From: Flectobacillus rivi
Lineage (GTDB): Bacteria > Bacteroidota > Bacteroidia > Cytophagales > Spirosomataceae
DNA length: 64,000 bases
Reading direction: 5' to 3'
Assembly: GCF_030056655.1 (NCBI RefSeq)
Contig: NZ_JASHIE010000002.1
Span: forward strand, 124,001-188,000
The position numbers and the translations under genes are program-made. Of this stretch, positions 52,343 to 61,023 are shown in pieces (position 1 is the stretch's first letter; each line of letters begins with the position of its first letter). The notes under the pieces were generated by a model that was not told the DNA's origin, searched no databases, and saw only the letters and a program-made list of their open reading frames with translations.

Positions 52343-53296
52343 TTAAAAAATTGCTTGAGCAATTTTTTGAGTACTTTCTGATTTTGACATGGTGTAAAAA
52401 TGTAAAATCGGTGCACCAAAATCCATCAACTCTTTACATTGTTGAATACACCATTCGATACCCACTTGTTTGACATCTTTATCCGATTTACAGGCATTTA
52501 CCGCATTCACTAAATCAATCGGAATATCCAAATGAAATATTCTCGGCAATACCGTCAACTGCTTACGAGTCGCTAACGGCTTGAGTCCTGGAATAATAGG
52601 AACGTTGATTCCTTCTTCACGGCATTTTTTCACAAAATCAAAATACTTTTGATTGTCAAAAAACATTTGAGTGACGATATAATCAGCTCCTAATGCAACT
52701 TTTCTTCTCAAATACTCAAAGTCGACTTGGAAATTGGGAGCTTCAAAATGTTTTTCGGGATAACCTGCCACACCAATACAAAAGTTTGTTGGCGCACTTT
52801 CGGTTTCTTCATGCAAAAGCTTTCCTTGATTCATACTTACAACTTGCTCAAGTAATTCACTAGCGTAAGCATGACCTCCTTTTTCTGGCACAAAGGCAGC
52901 ATTGCCCTTCACAGGATCGCCACGTAGCACCAATACATTATCGATACCGATATAGTGTAAGTCAAACAAAAAGTCTTCGGTTTCTTCTTGCGTAAATCCT
53001 CCACAAATCACGTGTGGCACAGCATCTACCTTGAATCTGTTCATAATAGAAGCACAGATTCCGACCGTTCCCGGGCGTTTACGAGTAGGGATTTTCTCAA
53101 TTCTTCCATTGATGACTTTCTCAATAAATTCCTCTCGGTGATAGGTAACTTCGATAAAAGGAGGCTGAAACTCCATCAAAGGCTCAATGTTATTCATCAA
53201 TGTTTGAATACTTTCGCCTTTTACAGGTGGAATAATCTCAATTGAGAAAAGTGTTTTCCCTTTTGCTTCCTCTATATATTTGGTAATTTTCGTCAT
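52343..53296 (-). CDS. metF: Methylenetetrahydrofolate reductase
   Basis: FAD-dependent reduction of 5,10-methylene-THF to 5-methyl-THF for methionine synthesis. The 317 residues contain SIEIIPPVKGESIQTL near 17, FIEVTYHREE near 46, the FAD/folate segment DNVLVLRGDPVKG near 119, FCIGVAGYPEKH near 172 and GADYIVTQMFFDNQKYF near 203-220. These are the canonical MetF blocks. The start is at 53296. A small conserved gene ends 26 bp upstream, so the two are probably cotranscribed. There are no other met genes in the window and no riboswitch was recognised. Confidence 0.95.
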   Translation of the reverse strand: MTKITKYIEEAKGKTLFSIEIIPPVKGESIQTLMNNIEPLMEFQPPFIEVTYHREEFIEKVINGRIEKIPTRKRPGTVGICASIMNRFKVDAVPHVICGGFTQEETEDFLFDLHYIGIDNVLVLRGDPVKGNAAFVPEKGGHAYASELLEQVVSMNQGKLLHEETESAPTNFCIGVAGYPEKHFEAPNFQVDFEYLRRKVALGADYIVTQMFFDNQKYFDFVKKCREEGINVPIIPGLKPLATRKQLTVLPRIFHLDIPIDLVNAVNACKSDKDVKQVGIEWCIQQCKELMDFGAPILHFYTMSKSESTQKIAQAIF

Positions 53297-53322
53297 TTGT
53301 AAGTCGTAATTAAAAATTAAAT

Positions 53323-53616
53323 CTATCGTTGTAGTTCAACCACTAAATTTTCCCATTCTTTTTCTAATGAATAGGACGGCATTTTGGACTTGGCACGTGA
53401 GTACCAATAGTTGGCATTCCAATTGTCGCCTTCCTTACGATGCAGATAGGCGTGTAAACGATCATAGGGTTGACTTCCTTCGTTTGACTGAGCTATTTCG
53501 TGTGCAGATTCCCAATCGCCTTTTGCATCATACCAAAGTGCTTTCAGAAATATATTACAATCTTGCGGAGGAAATTCTTCCGACAAGGTACTTTTCAAAT
53601 AAGAGGCTGTAATCAT
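53323..53616 (-). CDS. Small conserved protein upstream of metF, function unknown
   Basis: 97 residues, probably cytoplasmic: no signal peptide or membrane helix, and an acidic, tryptophan-rich helical pattern (WYDAKGDWESAHEIAQ near 28, YDRLHAYLHRKEGDNWNANYWYSRA near 50-74) that resembles a pair of TPR-like helices. I recall similar small proteins in Bacteroidota but no function. It is 26 bp upstream of metF on the same strand, so a shared transcript is likely. Codon use is normal. Whether it affects MetF is unknown. Confidence 0.75.
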   Translation of the reverse strand: MITASYLKSTLSEEFPPQDCNIFLKALWYDAKGDWESAHEIAQSNEGSQPYDRLHAYLHRKEGDNWNANYWYSRAKSKMPSYSLEKEWENLVVELQR

Positions 53617-53855
53617 TGTTGTGTATAGGATTCCATTTTGAAGCTGGAAAGTTACGCTATATGGTCAATTCAATAAAATATTTTTCAGAAAATCTGATTG
53701 CAACTATTAAATTTGGCATAAAAGGAATTCTATCCCTTCCTTGATTTTTGCACACTTTTTTGTACCTTGTTTATGAGACTTTCACACATAAACACGTCAT
53801 AAGCTTACTAATTGACTTTTAAATTTATTTGAACCTTTAATATTCAATCCGAACC

Positions 53856-54605
53856 ATGAAACACATTTTCCTAGCCTTTATTACACTTTTAGGCTTCGGA
53901 GGTTTTGCTCAGACAAATCCTTCTTTTTACGCTAAACAATTACAGTTTCCTCGTGTGCGAGAAGCTGTCAAACTCAAAGGAAAGGCTGTGGAGGATTTAT
54001 TAAAATCAAAAGGTATCAATATACAAAAGTATGATATGTTTATTCGTGCATTTAAAAAAGAGCGAATCCTTGAAGTTTGGGTTAAAAACCAAGAAAGTGC
54101 ACAGTACACTTTAGCTAAAACCTATGATTTTTGTGCCACTACAGGCGTATTAGGACCTAAACGCCGTTCTGGTGACAGACAAATGCCCGAAGGTTTTTAT
54201 ACCGTAAATGCGTTCAATCCTCAAAGCGAATATATTTTATCCTTTCGGGTAGGTTATCCTAATGCTTCTGACTTGAAATTTGCTGACCCTGTAAACCCAG
54301 GCGACAATATTTTCATTCATGGTTCTTGTTTGACCATTGGTTGTATTCCTGTCGGTGACGAGCTTATCAACGAACTATATTTGTTTGCGATTAAAGCAAA
54401 AAATAGCGGTAATGATATTCCTGTGCATATTTTTCCTACAAAATTGAGTGACGACAATTACAATGCTTTAAAACAAGAATTTAGTTCAAACAACGACTTA
54501 ATCGAATTTTGGTCTTGGCTAAAACCAGGGTATCAGTACTTCGAAACTACTCATAAACTCCCTAAAGTGACTATTGCCTCAGATGGGAAATACGTAGTAA
54601 ACTAA
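53856..54605 (+). CDS. Exported L,D-transpeptidase (YkuD domain, YafK-like)
   Basis: Probably forms or edits peptidoglycan cross-links, or attaches proteins to it, in the periplasm. The 249 residues begin with a signal peptide (about 1-18, ending GGFAQ). The YkuD domain runs from about 60 to 190. The catalytic motif IFIHGSCLTIGCIPVGD lies near 152-168, with the active Cys in GC. GVLGPKRRSGDRQMPEGFYTV near 98-118 is a conserved entry segment. The spacing and the SCLTIGC form match the YafK/ErfK-like subgroup. It is monocistronic with an 18-bp stem terminator. Confidence 0.9.
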   Translation: MKHIFLAFITLLGFGGFAQTNPSFYAKQLQFPRVREAVKLKGKAVEDLLKSKGINIQKYDMFIRAFKKERILEVWVKNQESAQYTLAKTYDFCATTGVLGPKRRSGDRQMPEGFYTVNAFNPQSEYILSFRVGYPNASDLKFADPVNPGDNIFIHGSCLTIGCIPVGDELINELYLFAIKAKNSGNDIPVHIFPTKLSDDNYNALKQEFSSNNDLIEFWSWLKPGYQYFETTHKLPKVTIASDGKYVVN

Positions 54606-54635
54606 ATTAAAAAGCCCAGAACTTAATATTTTCAT

Positions 54636-54678
54636 AAACAACAGGAGGCACGATAAAAGCTCGTGCCTCCTGTTGTTT
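54636..54678. terminator. Long-stem terminator after the L,D-transpeptidase
   Basis: Perfect 18-bp arms (left arm AAACAACAGGAGGCACGA) with a 7-nt loop. The 31 bp from the stop codon and the A/T-flanked stem suit termination. The stem is longer and more GC-rich than usual for the window. Confidence 0.85.
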
Positions 54679-54744
54679 ATAAGCGATATATCTCGTAATA
54701 TTCGCAACTAATACCTTCATTCAAGCTCTGAATCAAATCATTTT

Positions 54745-55446
54745 ATGAAAAATATTATATCTATTGACGCTATCAAAAAATTTGGATTTGAATTTCTATC
54801 TATCTTCATTGGTGTTTTTGCAGCCTTTGCACTCGATAGTTGGAACGAAACACGGAAAGATAAATATGTCGAAGTCAAGATTTTATCAGAAATCAATAAT
54901 GGTTTAAAACAGGATATTCAAGATATAGAACTCAATGTGTTAGGACATAAGCAAGGAATTGAAGCTACCACTTTCTTTCAAAAAGCTATATTATCCCTAC
55001 CTATCAATCATGATTCGACCAATGTTTACTACTTTAGATTGTTTCGTGATTTTATTTCAACCCAAAACTCTTCTGGTTATCAAACTCTTAAGTCGAAAGG
55101 ATTAGAAATCATCGATAATGATTCTCTTAGGTCACAAATACTTTCTCTATATGAAAACGACTATAATTCTATTAGAAAATTAGAGGAGGAATATTCAGAA
55201 TTACAATTTCATAAGAACTACTATTCTAAATTTAATGACTGCTTCGCAGAAAACTTGATTTTTGATACCAAAGGTGTAGTAAAAGGTATTAATAGCCCGA
55301 TTGTTCTTACTACCAAACAAAAAAACATTCTACTTCTTGACCTTTACAGAATCAAAAGAAATAGAATGTTTGTGTTGAATATTTACGAAGATATCATTGC
55401 AAAAATCCAAGCTCTTCAACAAAGCATTGAGGAGGAATTACAATAA
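54745..55446 (+). CDS. Single-pass membrane protein of unknown function (DUF6090-like)
   Basis: 233 residues. One N-terminal transmembrane helix (about 13-32, FGFEFLSIFIGVFAAFALDSW) is followed by WNETRKDK and a long, charged helical region (about 40-230), probably coiled coil and extracytoplasmic or cytoplasmic depending on topology. The helix followed by SWNExRK resembles DUF6090-type Bacteroidota proteins, which have no known role. It is separated from the L,D-transpeptidase gene by a strong terminator, and its stop lies 13 bp from that of the convergent beta-barrel gene. I would not assign a function. Confidence 0.7.
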   Translation: MKNIISIDAIKKFGFEFLSIFIGVFAAFALDSWNETRKDKYVEVKILSEINNGLKQDIQDIELNVLGHKQGIEATTFFQKAILSLPINHDSTNVYYFRLFRDFISTQNSSGYQTLKSKGLEIIDNDSLRSQILSLYENDYNSIRKLEEEYSELQFHKNYYSKFNDCFAENLIFDTKGVVKGINSPIVLTTKQKNILLLDLYRIKRNRMFVLNIYEDIIAKIQALQQSIEEELQ

Positions 55447-55459
55447 AGTACTTTGCTTT

Positions 55460-55939
55460 TTAAAACGTATATCTGAAAGATAAGGCAAACTCATCGCCCC
55501 AAAATCCAGAATAGTTGATAATGTTCACTGTAGGTTTCCAGTCTAAACTTATCGCCAAAGGGATTGTTCGTACTTTACCTTCCAAACCCAGAATACCATC
55601 TAAACCCAATACTGTACGTTTATCGCCAGTCAACCAGCTTGGTCTGTCATCGCCCCATGTGTAGACGTGACCACCGCCACCAATAAACCAGTTGAAATCT
55701 CTTGAATTAAAGGCTCTTCCATGAACCTCATACAAACCTGTTAGACCAAATCCACGATAGCGGAAAGTACCAATGGCTTCAAAGGCAGCATTTTTGTTTA
55801 CAAATGTTTTGAAAGTGATACCATTGGCTGCTCCCAAACGCAAGCCCAAAGCTGACTTGTATAATTGTGCACTAGAGCGGTAACTAATTGTAGATACTAA
55901 GGCAAATACGAGAGCAAAAAATAAGAATTTAGTTTTCAT
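55460..55939 (-). CDS. Small outer-membrane beta-barrel-like protein
   Basis: 159 residues from the ATG at 55939 (MKTKFLFFALVFALVSTIS); the frame extends 7 codons upstream without support. A signal peptide (about 1-24, ending SSAQ) is followed by alternating polar and hydrophobic strands (LGLRLGAANGITFKTFV, FEAIGTFRYRGFGLTGLYEVH, FNWFIGGGGHVYTW) that end in FALSFRYTF, an aromatic terminal residue as in outer-membrane barrels. This fits a small 8-strand barrel of the OmpW/OmpA kind, but no family is certain. It lies between two genes of unknown or envelope role. Confidence 0.75.
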   Translation of the reverse strand: MKTKFLFFALVFALVSTISYRSSAQLYKSALGLRLGAANGITFKTFVNKNAAFEAIGTFRYRGFGLTGLYEVHGRAFNSRDFNWFIGGGGHVYTWGDDRPSWLTGDKRTVLGLDGILGLEGKVRTIPLAISLDWKPTVNIINYSGFWGDEFALSFRYTF

Positions 55940-56084
55940 AAAAGTAAGATGTTTAAGCAATAAAATTAAAAATGTACAAAAGCTAATCGAGTGGAACTGT
56001 ATCTAAGTAAGGACTTCAACAACTCCACTTCTATAAAGGATAAACAATAGATATTAGTATATAAAATTGAGTATTCGGACAAAA

Positions 56085-57074
56085 CTAACGTTTTAAAAGC
56101 TGTTGAAATTCTTTTTCTGAAACAGTCAAAAGCCCTACTTTAGGGAGTCTTTTAGTCATTTCTAACCAGTTAGTATCCTTTGCATAAATCTTTTTTAGCA
56201 TCGCACTTGCTTTCAATGTTTGATGACTATTGGCCAGAGCTATAGCTGTCCAATATTGCATTTCTAAATTATTGGGAAACATTTTCATCGCTGCTCCGTA
56301 CTCCTCCATCGCTTTTTTCATATCGTTTTTTTCCACTGCCAAATCTCCCTCATTCATGTGCTCATAAGCTCGTTGAACTTTCAACAATCGCGCTAACTCG
56401 ACAAGTGGTAAAGCGTGGTCATCGACCCGTAAATCCACTTTATGGTTGTCATCCCAAGGCTTTCCTGTGTCTGTTGCGTTTACCACTAATAATGCAGCAG
56501 ACTGTTTTCCACGGATATCTCCTCCTACAGCTTGAGCGGCTTCCATTGCTTTTAAAACTCTTTCAGCAAGCGGTAAATTAGCACTTGATTCAAAAGCCTT
56601 TGCCATGGCAGCGGGTACTTTATCTGTAAGCATCATATTACTTTGTACTGAAAACTGAGTCCCCTTTACATGACCTGCATAATCTACACAATTTTTGCCA
56701 GTATGTACAGCCACATTTCCTTTTTGATCAACAATTCCAACCTGACGTACTTCCTTCCCTGCGTCATCAGATAGTAGAATATCCAGTGTTTCTTGAGCTG
56801 TTTTTCCAGACTTCAGCAACGATAATCCTCTAATGCCAAAAGATTTGTTTACAAAACTTTGAGTAGCAATAGCTCCAACGCCTGCTTCAGCCCACGACAC
56901 CGTTGTCCCTACACTGAACCAGTGACTTTGAACACCAACCGCCATATCACCCGTTTGAGGGTCGCGTGCAACTATCGAAAATGTATGTGCGAATGCTTCG
57001 TTCTGTTGCGTTTTTTGAGCTATACCCGCCCAACTTGTAAGGCAAAAGGTAATTAAGTAAAGTAGTTTTTTCAT
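56085..57074 (-). CDS. Exported DUF1028 (Ntn-hydrolase-like) protein with TPR-like tail
   Basis: 329 residues. A signal peptide covers about 1-19. The DUF1028 domain (about 28-240) has THFSIVARD-type opening FAHTFSIVARDPQTGDMAVGVQ, AEAGVGAIATQSFVN near 60, FSVQSNMML near 140, GGDIRGKQSAALLVV near 183 and VDLRVDDHALPLVEL near 212. The family is predicted to have an Ntn-hydrolase fold, with no established activity. The C-terminal ~85 residues carry TPR-like helices (YEHMNEGDLAVEKNDMKKAMEEYGAAMKMFP). Secretion is likely. It is monocistronic, 128 bp downstream of kdsB on the same strand. Confidence 0.85.
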   Translation of the reverse strand: MKKLLYLITFCLTSWAGIAQKTQQNEAFAHTFSIVARDPQTGDMAVGVQSHWFSVGTTVSWAEAGVGAIATQSFVNKSFGIRGLSLLKSGKTAQETLDILLSDDAGKEVRQVGIVDQKGNVAVHTGKNCVDYAGHVKGTQFSVQSNMMLTDKVPAAMAKAFESSANLPLAERVLKAMEAAQAVGGDIRGKQSAALLVVNATDTGKPWDDNHKVDLRVDDHALPLVELARLLKVQRAYEHMNEGDLAVEKNDMKKAMEEYGAAMKMFPNNLEMQYWTAIALANSHQTLKASAMLKKIYAKDTNWLEMTKRLPKVGLLTVSEKEFQQLLKR

Positions 57075-57161
57075 CGTTGTTTGTTATTTGAAGTTGATTT
57101 AAAATTTATACTGCAAAAAGAATTATTGGAATACACCTTATAAATGGTGAACACTGAAGCA

Positions 57162-57194
57162 TAAAAAAGGTTATCAATACATTATTGATAACCT
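57162..57194 (-). terminator. Terminator of kdsB
   Basis: AGGTTATCAA and TTGATAACCT with a 7-nt loop. Read on the minus strand, the stem runs into six T's. It lies 8 bp past the kdsB stop. Confidence 0.88.
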
Positions 57195-57202
57195 GAATTA
57201 TA

Positions 57203-57955
57203 CTACTTCTTAAGTCTTTCTACGGCCTCTTTTAAATCCGCAGGTACGTCGATTCCAAAGCTATCATACGGGGTAATAGCGACTTTGATTTTATATCCAT
57301 GCGCTAGCCATCTCAATTGCTCTAAAGATTCGGCTTTTTCGAGAACAGCCATGGGAAGCGAGGTGATTTTACCTAAAATATCTTTTCTATAAGCATAGAT
57401 ACCAATATGTTTATAAAAATCATGAGCATTGAGCCATTCACTTTGTTCAATTCCACGCAAATGCGGAATAGTCTGACGTGAAAAATAGATAGCCTCATTC
57501 AACTCATTAAAAATCACCTTCGGAGTATTGATATTAAATAAGGTTATTTCATCTTCGATTTTTTTAATCAAGGTTGCTAATTCTGTATTCCCATCTAAAC
57601 AACCCGCCAAAATTTCAATTTGCTTTGGTTGAATAAAGGGTTCATCGCCTTGTATATTAATCACATAATCAAACACTTCATTAAACTCTAGTTCTACTTT
57701 TTGTAAGGCTTCGAAACAACGGTCTGTACCACTAGGATGCTCTGTTGAGGTCATGACTACAGCCCCACCAAACGCCTGAACGTGCTCAAAAATACGTTCG
57801 TCATCGGTAGCTACAACCACTTTTGACAATACCTCTGCTGAACTTGCTTGCTCATAAACACGTTGAATCATTGATTTCCCTCCAATATCTACCAAAGGTT
57901 TAGCAGGGAATCGAGTAGAAGCATATCGCGCAGGAATTATTCCAAGAATTTTCAT
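57203..57955 (-). CDS. kdsB: 3-deoxy-manno-octulosonate cytidylyltransferase
   Basis: Activates Kdo as CMP-Kdo for lipopolysaccharide inner core. The preferred start is the ATG at 57955 (250 residues, MKILGIIPARYASTRFPAKPL); the frame is open 19 codons upstream without family similarity. Other motifs are MIQRVYEQ near 29, VVVATDDERIFE near 45, MTSTEHPSGTDRCFEAL near 68, VINIQGDEPFIQP near 98 and YKHIGIYAYRKDIL near 182. The presence of kdsB implies a normal Gram-negative LPS with Kdo. It is divergent from the DUF4905-like gene, and no lpx genes are adjacent. Confidence 0.95.
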   Translation of the reverse strand: MKILGIIPARYASTRFPAKPLVDIGGKSMIQRVYEQASSAEVLSKVVVATDDERIFEHVQAFGGAVVMTSTEHPSGTDRCFEALQKVELEFNEVFDYVINIQGDEPFIQPKQIEILAGCLDGNTELATLIKKIEDEITLFNINTPKVIFNELNEAIYFSRQTIPHLRGIEQSEWLNAHDFYKHIGIYAYRKDILGKITSLPMAVLEKAESLEQLRWLAHGYKIKVAITPYDSFGIDVPADLKEAVERLKK

Positions 57956-58362
57956 ATCATTAGTTTTCAATAAAATGAGCTTAATTTTACATTTCTCTCC
58001 GTAATTAAACAAGAGTTTGACATATTTGTTGTTACTTAAAAGATACGCCTCGAGATGGAAGTATTATTTTAAATAAGATTTATTCAAACTCGAAGGTACT
58101 ATACGTTTTTGGCATCAGAATTGATTATTAATTGATATTTGAGATGACCAAAAGCATTTTTCAATCAGGGCGTTAAATTTAAGGAAAGGGTATTGATAAA
58201 TAAAGTACTTTGTTAGTAAAGTCTTAATTTTGTATGAAGATGATAGTACAACAAATCTTGAGTATTTGTCAAAAAAGCAGAAAAACAAACTGTCTCTCCA
58301 AAAATTAGGAGTACATTATTCATACCTAAAACCTTTTTTCTTCGTTAATCAATTACTTGTTT
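57956..58362. other. Divergent upstream region of kdsB and the DUF4905-like gene
   Basis: 407 bp with no convincing ORF. A TAATTTTG box at 58225-58232 fits TAnnTTTG on the plus strand, but the nearest TTG upstream is 29 bp away, so it is a weak promoter candidate for the DUF4905-like/LysM pair. Nothing else stands out. Confidence 0.5.
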
Positions 58363-59022
58363 GTGAAAAAACTATTTGCGTTTACATTTCAAGAAAAAAT
58401 CTGGAATATTCAACTTAGTGAGCACCATTTAGTTGCAGAGCTAAGAAATGAAACACTTCGAAAAGTGGAGCTCATCTGTATAGATTTAGTCAATGCAGCG
58501 CTCATCTGGAAGCAAGCCAGCCCTATCAATACATGGTGGCAAAGTCTTGGGAAACTTAATAATGACCTAGTGGAACTCATCGAGTTTTCGGAAGAAACTA
58601 AGCCACAAGTTACCCAAAAACATTATTTAAACATACAAACAGGCGAAATATCGGAGTACATACCTCAAATATCAGATAATTTTTCCAGCCAGTCTTATCG
58701 TCATTTGCAACCAATTCATTATACGGAGCAAAACGAGTATTTTCCAGCGATTCATCGATTCCTTTACCGTTTATTAAATGTAGATATTCAAAAAGGAGTA
58801 GATTATTTAGAATATAAAGACAAGATTATTATTTCTTATTATCTTTACCAAGAAAACAAACTCTGGAATTACCTTCTAGTGGTGAACAATCGTAAAGAAG
58901 TATTGCTCAACGAATTACTTACTGAATCAGAGGGATTAGGTCTCGGCACCTTCACTGTTAAACCAGAAATTTTACTATATGTTAAGAACAAAAGCCAATT
59001 ACACGGTTATGAGCTCAATTAA
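58363..59022 (+). CDS. DUF4905-like protein
   Basis: About 219 residues from a GTG at 58363 (a TTG at 58357 is possible; there is no in-frame ATG near the front). The N-terminal pattern FAFTFQEKIWNIQLSEHHLVAELRNETLRKVELICIDL followed by NTWWQSLGKLNND resembles the Bacteroidota family DUF4905, whose role is unknown. It looks cytoplasmic, with no signal or membrane helix, and rich in beta-strands. Its last 14 bases overlap the start of the LysM gene (ATGAGCTCAATTAA), so the two are translationally coupled. This suggests a related role in the cell envelope. Confidence 0.7.
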   Translation: MKKLFAFTFQEKIWNIQLSEHHLVAELRNETLRKVELICIDLVNAALIWKQASPINTWWQSLGKLNNDLVELIEFSEETKPQVTQKHYLNIQTGEISEYIPQISDNFSSQSYRHLQPIHYTEQNEYFPAIHRFLYRLLNVDIQKGVDYLEYKDKIIISYYLYQENKLWNYLLVVNNRKEVLLNELLTESEGLGLGTFTVKPEILLYVKNKSQLHGYELN

Positions 59023-60001
59023 AAAATCCATTAGTGAATTAACATTTACCTGCTTGGTTTTGACAGGTTCAGCCGTTGTTGCCGAAGCCAAAGAGGTAGT
59101 AAAAGATTCTTTGGGTTTGATTAGAGAAGGAGACAAAACTTTTGTTAAATATAAAGTGGATCCTAAGCAAACTTTGTTCTCAATCGTAAAGAGATTTGGT
59201 AGTAATGTGCCAGAATACAAGGCTGCAAACCCAGGGGCACCAGATGGTATTAAGGTAGGAGATATTCTGAAAATTCCATACAATAGAACTTTGCGTACTA
59301 TGGGAAGCTCATCTACTGCATCGACACCTCCTGCACGTAAGCCTGATCCTGCACCACAGTATCCAACTACGCCACCTCAACAGCAAGTTCCTTCTAATAC
59401 AAATGCTCCTAAAATGGTTACACACCTTGTAGAACCAGGACAGGGTTTGTATGGAATTGCAGCAAAATATCATATTGCGGTAGCTGATATTCGTAAATGG
59501 AATAGTCTTTCTTCTGACAATTTGGAAGTGGGTCAAGTATTGATTATTGATCCCGCTGAAGCCAATAAAAGAAACAATACAGAAGCACGAAATTTTATTC
59601 AAAAGGTAGATGTTCAGCCCAATTATCCAACTACGCCGGCTAACACTCAACCTACCTCTAGCACGCCAGTGAATACCTCAGAGCCAGAAGTAAAACTTTC
59701 TTCTGAAGTAAGTCGCTCTCAATCAGGATTTAAGAAAACCATAGAAACAGGCTTGGCTGAGCTTATAGATGTAGAAGATAAATCAGGAAAGTATCTAGCG
59801 TTACATCGTTCTGCTCCAGTGGGAACTTTAGTGAACGTCAAAAACGTTGCTAATGGACAAAGTATTTGGGTAAAAGTTATTGGTCGATTGCCAGACCTTG
59901 GTGCCGACAAAGTGGTGATTAAATTATCGCCTCGGGCTTTTGAAAAACTCAATCCCGTTGACAAACGAATCAAAGCAGAAATTAATTATATGACTCCTTA
60001 A
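59009..60001 (+). CDS. LysM protein with C-terminal RlpA-like domain
   Basis: Exported peptidoglycan-binding protein of 330 residues. I chose the ATG at 59009 (MSSIKKSISELTFTC), which overlaps the previous gene by 14 bp; the frame from 58979 only adds residues of that gene's coding DNA. A signal peptide runs to about residue 28. LysM 1 (about 41-90, YKVDPKQTLFSIVKRFGSNV) is followed by a Pro-rich linker, LysM 2 (about 138-184, VTHLVEPGQGLYGIAAKY), a second linker and a C-terminal RlpA-like double-psi barrel (about 245-330, ETGLAELIDVEDKSGKYLALHRSA). This suits a cell-wall anchored, septum- or lytic-type role. Confidence 0.88.
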   Translation: MSSIKKSISELTFTCLVLTGSAVVAEAKEVVKDSLGLIREGDKTFVKYKVDPKQTLFSIVKRFGSNVPEYKAANPGAPDGIKVGDILKIPYNRTLRTMGSSSTASTPPARKPDPAPQYPTTPPQQQVPSNTNAPKMVTHLVEPGQGLYGIAAKYHIAVADIRKWNSLSSDNLEVGQVLIIDPAEANKRNNTEARNFIQKVDVQPNYPTTPANTQPTSSTPVNTSEPEVKLSSEVSRSQSGFKKTIETGLAELIDVEDKSGKYLALHRSAPVGTLVNVKNVANGQSIWVKVIGRLPDLGADKVVIKLSPRAFEKLNPVDKRIKAEINYMTP

Positions 60002-60007
60002 TTCGAC

Positions 60008-60048
60008 CAAGGGATATTTACGGAAGTAACTATCCCTTGTTTGTTTTT
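60008..60048 (+). terminator. Terminator/attenuator-like hairpin between the LysM gene and the 56-aa gene
   Basis: Perfect 9-bp arms CAAGGGATA and TATCCCTTG with a 14-nt loop, followed by TTTGTTTTTAT. It starts 7 bp after the LysM stop and ends 6 bp before the ATG of the small membrane peptide. Readthrough may therefore control that small gene. Confidence 0.8.
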
Positions 60049-60053
60049 ATATT

Positions 60054-60224
60054 ATGCCAAGACAAAAAAGACCACTGACAACTGGAGGAATCATTTTTAA
60101 TATCCTCTACACATTAGCTTTTCCAGCTATTGCTACTTTTGCATTTTTATATACGGTATTGGTTTGGATTTTATCTATTCCATCTAAAATTATTGCCTTT
60201 GTGGCATCAAAAATCAAAAAATAG
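60054..60224 (+). CDS. 56-residue single- or double-pass membrane peptide, too short for usual gene lists
   Basis: ATG at 60054 to TAG at 60224. The product has a basic head (MPRQKRPLTTGG), a hydrophobic core (IIFNILYTLAFPAIATFAFL then YTVLVWILSIPSKIIAFVA) and a basic tail (SKIKK), the profile of a small membrane protein with one or two helices. It lies between the LysM gene and TIGR02757, and the latter starts 28 bp after its stop, so the two could be one operon. I know no family. Codon use looks normal and the frame is clean. It could still be a chance ORF, but the charge-hydrophobic-charge layout argues against that. Confidence 0.6.
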   Translation: MPRQKRPLTTGGIIFNILYTLAFPAIATFAFLYTVLVWILSIPSKIIAFVASKIKK

Positions 60225-60252
60225 CAAGCCTTTTATTCCTATCGCCCTTATA

Positions 60253-61023
60253 ATGAACTCATTTGTGATAGAACTCTTGGAAGAAAAATTCCAAGAGTTT
60301 AACCAACCTAATTTTATACCCAACGACCCTATCTGTATTCCTCACTCTTTTAGTCAAAAACAAGATATTGAAATTATGGGATTTTGGGCCTCAATACTTG
60401 CTTGGGGACAACGTAAAACCATTATCAATAAATGTAATGAACTTATTACTTTGATGGATGGAGCACCACATCAATTTATTACCCAACATCAATCTTCTGA
60501 CCTAAAACGCTTCCTCAATTTTAAGCATCGAACCTTCAATGCTACCGATACCCTTTATTTTATCGAATGGTTTAAAGAATATTATGCAAAATATCACTCC
60601 CTAGAGGATGCTTTTGCACGATTTTTGCATGATACTGATCATACAACAGAAAATGCACTGATTGGCTTTCATCAACTATTTTTTAGCTTGGAAGACTATC
60701 CTCAAAGAACCCAAAAGCATATTGCAACGCCATTGCGAAAATCTACTTGTAAGAGAATTAATATGTTTTTGAGATGGATGGTTCGCCAAGATAACAAAGG
60801 TGTTGACTTTGGTATTTGGACTCGTATCAAACCTGCCCAACTGATTTGTCCTTGCGACGTTCATGTGGATCGTGTTGCACGAAAATTAGGCTTGATACAA
60901 CGTCAAAAAACAGATTGGCTAACGGCATTAGAGCTTACCGAAAATTTAAGAACTCTTGACAAAAACGACCCTGTCAAGTACGACTTTGCTTTGTTTGGTC
61001 TCGGCGTAGAAAAAGAAATGTAG
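60253..61023 (+). CDS. TIGR02757 (DUF2400) family protein
   Basis: 256 residues from the ATG at 60253 (MNSFVIELLEEKFQEFNQPN), which I prefer because an upstream in-frame extension to 60130 overlaps the 56-residue peptide's frame. Family features: FIPNDPICIPHSFSQKQDIEIMGFWASILAWGQRKTI near 21-57, HRTFNATDTLYFIEWF near 95, TCKRINMFLRWMVR near 160-175 and CDVHVDRVARKLGL near 199. TIGR02757 proteins are conserved in Bacteroidota and some others and resemble DNA-glycosylase-like helical folds, but function is not established. It is predicted to be cytoplasmic. Confidence 0.88.
   Translation: MNSFVIELLEEKFQEFNQPNFIPNDPICIPHSFSQKQDIEIMGFWASILAWGQRKTIINKCNELITLMDGAPHQFITQHQSSDLKRFLNFKHRTFNATDTLYFIEWFKEYYAKYHSLEDAFARFLHDTDHTTENALIGFHQLFFSLEDYPQRTQKHIATPLRKSTCKRINMFLRWMVRQDNKGVDFGIWTRIKPAQLICPCDVHVDRVARKLGLIQRQKTDWLTALELTENLRTLDKNDPVKYDFALFGLGVEKEM

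Noticed and set aside
58230..58418. 62-codon ORF overlapping the start of the DUF4905-like gene
   Set aside because: It overlaps the better supported frame; the DUF4905-like pattern lies in the other frame.
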